Source of the DNA: Symbiodinium natans
Lineage: Eukaryota > Sar > Dinophyceae > Suessiales > Symbiodiniaceae
Length of the DNA: 14,744 nt
Reading direction: 5' to 3'
NCBI GenBank assembly: GCA_905221605.1
Contig: CAJNDS010001533.1
Span: 1-14,744 of the forward strand
This document shows, one piece after another, positions 8,693-14,336 of this stretch. The position numbers were made by a program, and so were the translations under genes. Numbering within the stretch: the stretch's first letter is position 1; each line of letters begins with the position of its first letter. Below the pieces are notes generated by a model. That model made no database searches and was not told the origin of the DNA. It worked only from the letters and a program-made list of their open reading frames with translations.

Positions 8693-10193
8693 AGGGTATT
8701 GAAAAGAAGAGAAAAGACAAGAAACAAGGAGACGGATCGCACTCTTCTTTATCTATCATCCTTGTCTTTCCCTTTTCCCTCTATAATTAGAAAAACAGGC
8801 GCCCTCTCTCGTCTTCAGGAACCCGTTCACTTTTTCCGTTTGGGAACAAGGAAAAGAACAGAGAGGCGATAGGGCGAGAGGAAGAATATGCTGAAGCATG
8901 GGGAGGGTCTACGGGCAAGGAGCCAACCCCGCTCACTTGCCCCATCCATTGTGAAAAGAACAGGGCCTCCTTCCCCTCTTGTTCTTCCTTTCTTGCGTTT
9001 TTGTCATTTAAGGGGGAACAGCAGAAGAGAAGGGAAAGAGAAGGAGCGAGGAGAGATAACAATAACACCATATTAATGGGAAGAGCCAAGAAAAGAATAG
9101 AAGAGAGATGAATAAAGGAGAGGGAGAGACAAAACAAGGCGCAAAGAAGATGGCACTCTTCTTTATCTATCCTCTCTCCCTTATCTCTGCAAGGAATAGA
9201 ACAGACAGGAAGCAAGGAGACGGAGTGACAAAACTTGTCGCAAAGCTTTATATATCTCCCTTGTCTCTCCCTAATTAGAAAAAAACCAATCTTGCTTTTC
9301 GCAAATAGATAAGTGCCCTTCTTCCTCTTCAGGAAATCGCCTTTCCCTTATTTTGCTTTCTGAAGCGAATAAGAAAAAGAGCAGATAAGAAGAGAGGACA
9401 GGGAATGACTAGGTAAAGAGAGGAGCTCTTCAATTTTCCTCCCTATCTCTTATGTTACTTTTCCTTCTTGGGGGATGTCTTTTTTCTCCCTTGAAGATGC
9501 AGAAAACTCTCAAAAGGAACACCCGTTCCAGTTCCATCGCCCATTTACTCTTCAATTCCCTTCCTTATCTCCTATGCTCTTTTCCTTATTCATTGCAACA
9601 GGAGAAGACAGGAAAAGGGCCTCCATTCCCCTCTTGTTCTTCCTTTCTTGTGTTTTTTGTCATATAAAGGGGAACAGCAGAAGAGAAGGGAAAGAGAAGG
9701 AGAGAGGAGCGATGAAAGGAACACAATTTTAATGGGAAGAGCCAAGAAAAGAATAGAAGAGAGATGAATAAAGGAGAGGGAGAGACAAAACAAGGCGCAA
9801 AGAAGATGGCACTCTTCTTTATCTATCCTCTCTCCCTGATCTCTGCAAGGAATAGAACAGACAGGAAGCAAGGAGACGGAGTGACAAAACTTGTCGCAAA
9901 GCTTTATATATCTCCCTTGTCTCTCCCTAATTCGAAAAAGCCAATCTTGCTATTCACAGATAGGTACAGTACCCTTCCTCCTCTTCAGGAAATCGCCTTT
10001 CCCTTATTTTGCGTTTTGAAGCGACTAAGAAAAACAACAGATAAGAAGAGATGACAGGGAATGACTAAGTAAAGAGAGGATCTCTTCAATGTCCCTCCCT
10101 TTTTCTTATGTTACTTTTCCTTCTTGGGGGGTCCTTTTTTCTCCCTTGAAGATGCAGAAAACGATCAAAAAGGACACCCGTTCCATCGCCCAT
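8693..10193. repeat. Satellite unit 3, terminal and out of phase (A-B-A'-B')
   Basis: A (8693-about 9229) and B (about 9230-9800) follow the regular order, but where C is expected the sequence returns to the end of A (GGCGCAAAGAAGATGGCACTC, CTGCAAGGAATAGAACAGAC) and then to a second, shorter B (about 9885-10193). The switch point lies in the core shared by the ends of A and B (about 9727-9800), as expected of unequal recombination between the two. B' is more diverged than the other B copies, and breaks off at 10193. Confidence 0.8.
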
Positions 10194-10448
10194 ATATAGG
10201 GAGACAGAGAAATCATGAGCATCAGCTGGGTTTGCTGCACCACTCAAAACTTCTCAAGTGACCTAGGCACACTCTGCGCCTATACGAGTACATTACAAGT
10301 ACAAGTGCAAGTACAAGCCTTCGTTTTTGAGGTAGAGGGCACGAAAGGTGGAGGAGGGCTGGGGGGGGGTGGGGTAAAAGAATTATGTAAAACTACTTAT
10401 AAGGTTTATACAGTTTATGAAGTGGGCTCTTTTTTCTCCTTTGGCTAA
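10194..10448. other. Spacer with short AAGTAC repeats and a G-run
   Basis: I see no gene here. It contains ACAAGTACAAGTGCAAGTAC (about 10294-10313) and a guanine-rich block (10348-10374) with nine consecutive G, a T and four more G, which could form a G-quadruplex. The 77-residue open frame starting at 10215 crosses these repeats and has no recognisable similarity. Confidence 0.5.
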
Positions 10449-10526
10449 TTTTGGGCAACATTTGCCCTTTGGGCCCAATTTGGCCCCAAAAAAACGGCCC
10501 CAAAGGGCCCAACAATGGGAAACGTG
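10449..10526. repeat. Degenerate TTTGGGC/GGCCCAAA lead-in to the hairpin array
   Basis: This stretch holds irregular repeats of TTTGGGCAAC, TTTGCCCTTTGGGCCCAA and GGCCCCAAA, many mutually complementary. It resembles the hairpin arms of the following array but keeps no fixed period. It may be a decayed first part of that array. Confidence 0.5.
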
Positions 10527-11077
10527 CGGCTGGATTTGGCCAAATTTTGCCGGACAGTCTGCGGGCAAAATTTGGCCAAATCGGGCTGCTCGTCGTACGC
10601 GATGAGAAATGCGCGGCTCGATTTGGCCAAATTTTGCCAAGCAGCCTCCGGGCAAAATTTGGCCAAATCGGGCTGCTCTTCGTAGGCGATGAAAAAGGTG
10701 CGGCTCGATTTGGCCAAATTTTGCCGGGCAGCTTTCGGGCAAAATTTGGCCAAATCGGGCTGCTCTTCGTAGGCGATGAGAAAGGCGCGGCTCGATTTGG
10801 CCAAATTTTGCCGGGCAGCTTTCGGGCAAAATTTGGCCAAATCGGGCTGCTCTTCGTAGGCGATGAGAAAGGCGCGGCTCGATTTGGCCAAATTTTGCCG
10901 AGCAGCTTTCGGGCAAAATTTGGTCAAATCGGGCTGCTCTTCGTAGGCGATGAGAAATGCGCGGCTCGATTTGGCCAAATTTTGCCAAGCAGCCTCCGGG
11001 CAAAATTTGGCCAAATCGGGCAGCTCTTCGTATGCGATGAGAAATGCGCGGCTCGATTTGGCCAAATTTTGCCCGGA
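10527..11077. repeat. 87-bp tandem hairpin array
   Basis: The CGGCTCG anchor (first copy CGGCTGG) occurs at 10527, 10614, 10701, 10788, 10875, 10962 and 11049, an exact 87-bp period: six full copies and a partial seventh. Each unit contains an inverted repeat: a 20-bp arm CGATTTGGCCAAATTTTGCC, a loop of about 12 bases, and the exact complement GGCAAAATTTGGCCAAATCG, so each unit can fold into a 20-bp stem. The remaining spacer reads roughly GGCTGCTCTTCGTAGGCGAT plus GAGAAAGGCG. Copies differ by only a few bases. Since 87 is a multiple of 3 and several frames lack stops, the array gives open frames of over 200 codons on both strands; these are artefacts of the repeat. Confidence 0.95.
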
Positions 11078-11286
11078 GCTTCCCCCCCTCCCAAGAATTA
11101 AATAGTGATTAATTTAAGTACGACGGGGAGGTTTCGGATTGAAATTATTTAAATTATTTAATTCTTAGGGGGCGGGGAGGGTGGTTCCCCCCCCCTTTTC
11201 GGATTTCAACTATTTAAACTATATAATGTATTTACATTATTTGAATTGTTTAAATTGTTTAAATTACATGATGTAAATCATTTAAT
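11078..11286. other. AT-rich linker with G-run/C-run pair
   Basis: No gene is seen. AAATTATTTAAATTATTTAA-type sequence surrounds a G-rich block (about 11167-11182) followed within a few bases by ten consecutive C (11187-11196), which can pair as a hairpin. Two TTCGGATT(G/T) boxes (11132 and 11200) each precede an AT-rich run, suggesting an old direct duplication of about 70 bp. Confidence 0.45.
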
Positions 11287-11361
11287 CAAAGCTTTATATA
11301 TCTCCCTTGTCTCTCCCTAATTAGAAATACCAATCTTGCTATTCACAGATAGGTGCACTTC
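11287..11361. repeat. Detached fragment of satellite module B
   Basis: About 75 bp beginning CAAAGCTTTATATATCTCCC and running through TCTCTCCCTAATTAG, CCAATCTTGCTATTCACAGA and TAGGTGCACTTCT match the start of module B (for example 6392 or 9897) with only a few differences. It is in the same orientation as the array and lies about 1.1 kb beyond the array end. It shows that the array once extended further, or that a piece was copied here. Confidence 0.9.
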
Positions 11362-11363
11362 TC

Positions 11364-11700
11364 ATGCTTTTTTGTGTTAGCACGGCTCTACTGACACATA
11401 TTCCGCGAAAAATGTGTCATGCTTTTTGTCTTAGCAGAACTCTCGTGACACATATTCCGCGGAAAATGTGTCATGCTTTTTTTTGTTAGCACGCCTCTAC
11501 TGACACATATTCCGCGGAAAATGTGTCATGCTTTTTGTGTTAGCACAGCTCTACTGACACATATTCCGCGGGAAAAGTGTCATGTTTATGTTGCTAAGAG
11601 AACTCTGGTGACACATATTCCGCGAAAAATGTGTCATGCTTTTTTTGTGGTAGCACGGCTCTACTGACACATATTCAGCGGAAAAATTGTCATGTTTTTG
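11364..11700. repeat. 54-55-bp tandem array built on a 28-bp dyad
   Basis: Six copies of a dyad start at 11392, 11446, 11501, 11555, 11609 and 11665. Each consists of TGACACAT, one unpaired base, TTCCGCGGAA, one unpaired base and ATGTGTCA, so it is symmetrical over 28 bp except for one A/A mismatch pair. Copies 2 and 3 are intact; copies 1, 4, 5 and 6 carry one to three changes. The linkers are of two types, GTTAGCACGGCTCTAC (before copies 1, 3, 4, 6) and a TTAGCAGAACTCTCG type (before 2 and 5), giving an X-Y-X, X-Y-X order with a period of about 163 bp. The short frames reading HIPRKMCHAF are repeat products. Confidence 0.93.
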
Positions 11701-11990
11701 GTGAAATTTACGAACACTTACCCCCCGATAAGCAAGACTTGGAATCACTCCGTTACAAGCAATCAATATTGGCACGCGGCCATTTTTTTCTTCTCAACTA
11801 TCTCAAAGGGCGCAGTGTCTAGATCGCAAGCATAATTTCATTGTGTCTTGACGCATCATAGTGTACCAAAGTCTCTGCATCATAAGCATTGTTTTCTTTG
11901 CGCTTTAGTACAGTTTTTTGTACTAAGGTCTTTAAGCTGTAAGCACTTTTAACGGGAAAGGGCGAGGAGGATAGCTTGTGATAACTATGA
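11701..11990. other. Non-repetitive segment with two short convergent open frames
   Basis: On the plus strand, codons from about 11700 to a TAG at 11820-11822 read as an unrepetitive peptide (EIYEHLPPDKQDLESLRY, then a hydrophobic tail). On the minus strand, a frame of up to 60 codons, starting at 12001, ends at the complementary stop at 11819-11821. Both use one CTAG. The peptides are protein-like in composition but I recognise neither. They could be exon remnants of an element or chance frames. The plus-strand frame has no own start outside the upstream repeat. Confidence 0.25.
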
Positions 11991-11991
11991 C

Positions 11992-12222
11992 AATTTATCA
12001 TAATTATGATACCTTATCATAAGTATGATAACTTATGATAACTTATCATAATTATAATAACTTATCATAATTATGAAAAGTTGCTTATCATATTTATCAT
12101 ACTCTGAGATAAAGAACTTGAAGTTATCATAATTATGATAATTTAGATCGGGAAGCTAAAGTTATCATAATTATGATAACTTATGATGGGGAAGTTGAAG
12201 TCATCATAATTATGATAACTTC
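11992..12222. repeat. Cluster of TTATCATAATTATGATAA palindromes
   Basis: About seven copies of an AT-rich palindrome lie at about 11995, 12014, 12043, 12062, 12123, 12161 and 12200. The copy at 12161-12180, GTTATCATAATTATGATAAC, is a perfect 20-bp palindrome; the others carry one to three changes or are truncated. Spacing is irregular (about 20-60 bp), so it is not a simple tandem array. Flanks of the last three copies share GGGAAG(C/T)T(A/G)AAG. Confidence 0.85.
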
Positions 12223-12420
12223 AGGTTGGTAGTTTGGAGTGGAGGGGCAGGAGGGGTTAGGTGCGAGTGGTGTGGGTGTAGTAAATTGTTGCAAGGGGGC
12301 TTGTTGGGGGTGATGGGGTCGGGGAGCAGGTTGCAGGTGCGACGCGGTGCGTGGGGTGGCGCTCTGCGAAGTGAGGTGGAAAATTGGGGAGGGGTAGGGG
12401 AGGGGAGAGGAGGGGTTAAA
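12223..12420. repeat. G-rich strand block
   Basis: The plus strand is strongly G-rich, with many GGGG, GGGGAGG and GTGGGGT runs, densest at 12387-12415, where several G-runs separated by one to three bases meet the usual pattern for a G-quadruplex. No coding similarity was recognised. It abuts a C-rich minisatellite, so strand composition flips at about 12420. Confidence 0.7.
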
Positions 12421-12768
12421 GCACAAGCCCTCCAGCCCCTCCCCTCCAGCCCCTCCAACCCCTCCAGCCCCTGCAGAGCCCTCCAGCCAGCCCCTCCAGC
12501 CCGCCCCTCCAGCCAGCCCCTCCAGGCGCCCCTTCAGCCTCCAGGTTCCTCCAGCCACTCCAGTTCTTCCAGTTCCTCCAGCCCCTCTAGCCTCTCCAAC
12601 CCCTCCAGCCCTTGCAGCAGCCCCTCCAGCCAGCCAGCCCCTCCAGCCCCCTCCAGCCCCCTCCAGCCCCCTCCAGCCCCCTCCAGCCCCTCCAGCTCCA
12701 GCCCATCCCTTCAGCCTCCAGGTTCCTCCAGTTCCTCCAGCCCCTCCAGCCTCTCCAGCCCTACCTAA
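12421..12768. repeat. CTCCAGCCC minisatellite
   Basis: Variants of CTCCAGCCC, CTCCAGCCAGCCC and CTCCAGTTC repeat with periods of about 9-13 bp. A block with GCGCCCCTTCAGCCTCCAGG near 12527-12546 partly recurs near 12704-12724, so the array itself contains an older duplication of about 180 bp. The Pro/Ser-rich open frames through it are low-complexity translation and not credible proteins. Confidence 0.9.
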
Positions 12769-12798
12769 ATAATTTAGTTATGGCTTGGCTGAGTTTCC

Positions 12799-12970
12799 CC
12801 ACAATTAAATTAATTTAAACGATTTAAACGATTTAATTGGGTCCAATTAAATCGTTTAAATCCGACGCCTCAATTAAATAATTTAATTAGACCGTAGGAT
12901 TTAAACGATTTAATTGGACCCAATTAAATCGTTTAAATCGTTTAAATCGTATAAATTAATTTAATTGTGG
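12799..12970. repeat. Long AT-rich inverted repeat (nested palindrome)
   Basis: The left arm (12799-12863, from CCACAATTAAATTAATTT to TTTAAATCC) is complementary to the right arm (12897-12970, from GGATTTAAACGATTTAATTG to TTAATTGTGG). The right arm carries one additional 9-bp GTTTAAATC-type unit and a single substitution by eye. Each arm itself holds a palindrome around AATTGGGTCCAATT or AATTGGACCCAATT. The 33-bp centre contains AATTAAATAATTTAATT, also palindromic. The structure can form one large hairpin or several small ones. Confidence 0.9.
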
Positions 12971-13060
12971 TGGGAGGTGAGTACAGACAAGCACAGAGCC
13001 AATCAAATTATTTAAATCCGACGCCTCAATTAAATAATTTAATTAGACCGTAGGATTTAA
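12862..13060. repeat. Direct repeat of the inverted-repeat centre
   Basis: The module beginning CCGACGCCTCAATTAAATAA and ending AATTAGACCGTAGGATTTAA occurs at 12862-12905 and again at 13018-13061, 156 bp apart, without the long arms in the second copy. The unique segment between (12971-13001) contains no recognisable feature. Confidence 0.85.
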
Positions 13061-13076
13061 ATGATTTAATTGGTTT

Positions 13077-13200
13077 GGGTTTGCGATTTAACTCTTTGGC
13101 ATAAAAGCTGAACCGAAAATCTTAGGGACCAGGGCTTGCGATTTGACTCCTTGCTCACCCCATAATCATAATGATATAAGACGGAAACATATAATAAAGA
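13077..13200. other. Spacer with a 55-bp-spaced short direct repeat
   Basis: GGGTTTGCGATTTAACTC (13077) and GGGCTTGCGATTTGACTC (13132) are near-copies 55 bp apart. No gene is seen. The sequence then passes into the A-rich GATGAT repeat. Confidence 0.6.
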
Positions 13201-13836
13201 TGACAAAAAGATGATAAACGACTACAAAAAGATGACAGAAAGATGATAAAAGATGATAAAAGATGACAAAAAGATGATAAAAGATGATAAAAGATGATAA
13301 AAGATGATAAAAGATGATAAAAGATGATAACGATAGAAGATGATTAAGATAAAATGCTTTCAAAAACAAAGTCCAAACGATGACCCGATTAAAAGATGAT
13401 AAAAGATGATAAAAAGATGACAAAAAAGATGATAAAAGATTATAACAAAAAGATAACAAAAGGTGATAACGATAGAATATGATTAGGATAAAGGATGCTT
13501 TCCAAACAAGATCCAAACGATGACCCGATTAAAAGATGATAAAAGATGATAAAAATATGACAAAATGATAAAAGATTACAACAAAAAGATAACAAAAATG
13601 TGATAACGATAGAATATGATTAGGATAAAGGATGCTTTCCAAATAAGATCCAAACGATGACCCGATTAGAAGATGATAAAAGATGATGAAAATATGACAA
13701 AAATGATAAAAGATTACAACAAAAAGGTAACAAAAAGGTGATAACGATAGAATATGATTATGACAAAGGATGCTTTCCAAATAAGATCCAAACGATGACC
13801 CGATTAGAAGATGATTAAAGGTGACAAAAAGAATAA
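13196..13836. repeat. AAAAGATGAT short repeats nested in a 138-bp higher-order repeat
   Basis: A 10-bp unit AAAAGATGAT repeats at about 13240-13330. From about 13330 a longer unit sets in, marked by CCAAACGATGACCCGATTA at 13373, 13513, 13650 and 13788 (periods 140, 137, 138). Each long unit also holds GATAACGATAGAATATGATT and GGATGCTTTCC. The minus-strand frames rich in Phe, Ile, Tyr and His are translations of the repeat. Confidence 0.9.
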
Positions 13837-14014
13837 ATTAATTGAATTAATTGTACAGAATTGATTTAAATTATTTAAATCCCCCGGCCTCTTTAAATAA
13901 TTTAAATAATTTAAACAAGTTACATGGTCGGAAATTCGGCCTCAGGCGACTCCGGCCCAGAGCCTGGACTTGGGAGCATTTAAACAATTTAAATAATTTA
14001 AATACGCGCAATAA
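13837..14014. repeat. AATTTAAAT array with GC-rich island
   Basis: A 9-bp unit (AATTTAAAT/AATAATTTA) surrounds CCCCCGGCCTCTTTAAATAA (13880) and a 58-bp GC-rich island (13926-13983) that starts GGTCGGAAATTCGGCCTCAG. The island recurs at 14643-14700 with about four differences. Confidence 0.85.
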
Positions 14015-14336
14015 AATTGCCTCCGGGCAAAATTTGGCCAAATCGAGCCGCGCATTCCTTATCGCGTACAAAGAGCAGCCCGACTTGGCTAAATTTTGCC
14101 CGGAGGCTGCCGGGAAAAATTTGGCCAAATCGAGCCGCGAGAGTTTATATAGTTTCGGGCCTTCAGAAAGGCGCGGCTCGATTTGGCCAAATTTTGCCCG
14201 GAGGCTGCCGGGCAAAATTTGGCCAAATCGAGCCGCGAGAGTTTATATAGTTTCGGGCCTTCAGAAAGGCGCCGCTCGATTTGGCCAAATTTTGCCGGGC
14301 AGTCTGCGGGCAAAATTTGGCCAAATCGAGCCGCGA
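14015..14336. repeat. Second hairpin array, inverted relative to the 87-bp array
   Basis: The arms CGGGCAAAATTTGGCCAAATCG and complement recur here, but in the orientation opposite to 10527-11077: the spacer at about 14047-14083 (GAGCCGCGCATTCCTTATCG, then CGTACAAAGAGCAGCCCGA) is the complement of the first array's spacer. Two later spacers are different, containing GAGTTTATATAGTTTCGGGC at 14141 and 14239 (98-bp period), and are flanked by CGAGCCGCG and CGCGGCTCG or a near copy. The hairpin is therefore kept while the spacer changes. Overlapping open frames are repeat artefacts. Confidence 0.92.

Larger units (their letters stand above)
3873..10193. repeat. Purine/pyrimidine-rich satellite array with about 1.42-kb higher-order unit
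   Basis: The whole stretch is built from alternating polypurine (AAGGAGAGAGGAG-like) and polypyrimidine (CTCTCCCTTATCTCTCCC-like) blocks. A core beginning TTTTAATGGGAAGAGC recurs at 5450, 6222, 6872, 7647, 8296, 9071 (as TATTAATGGG) and 9727, so spacing alternates about 775 and 650 bp, which sums to about 1425 bp. I name three modules. A has GGAACCCGTTCAC and GAAGCATGGGGAGGGTC. B starts CAAAGCTTTATATATC and has GGAAATCGCC and GAAGATGCAGAAAAC. C has TTCGAAATAAG and TATGGCAAGGTCCACAC. The regular order is A-B-C. The array begins with the last part of C (3873-3930) and stops inside B, after ATCGCCCAT (10193). The many short open frames inside are repeat products: the same peptides recur once per unit and have no start or composition typical of genes. 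Confidence 0.9.

Noticed and set aside
5833-9871. Recurring 60-180-codon frames in the 1.42-kb satellite, some with hydrophobic Leu/Ser/Phe stretches resembling signal or membrane segments
   Set aside because: They recur once per repeat unit, are broken by indels between units, and their hydrophobicity follows from CTT/TCC-rich DNA.
10527-11077. CRISPR-like array of regularly spaced palindromic repeats
   Set aside because: The spacers are themselves repeated, no cas genes are present, and the setting is a eukaryotic genome; it is a tandem repeat.
10383-11101. Open frames of 206-216 codons on both strands in the hairpin array
   Set aside because: The 87-bp period is a multiple of three and the unit happens to lack stops in these frames; both strands and several frames are open equally, so there is no coding evidence.
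3873-11361. LTR retrotransposon, with the satellite copies as LTRs
   Set aside because: Units are head-to-tail without internal coding domains, primer-binding site or target duplication.
12226-12768. Pro/Ser-rich 180-codon frame resembling an extensin or mucin
   Set aside because: It is a translation of the CTCCAGCCC minisatellite, with no start context or signal peptide.
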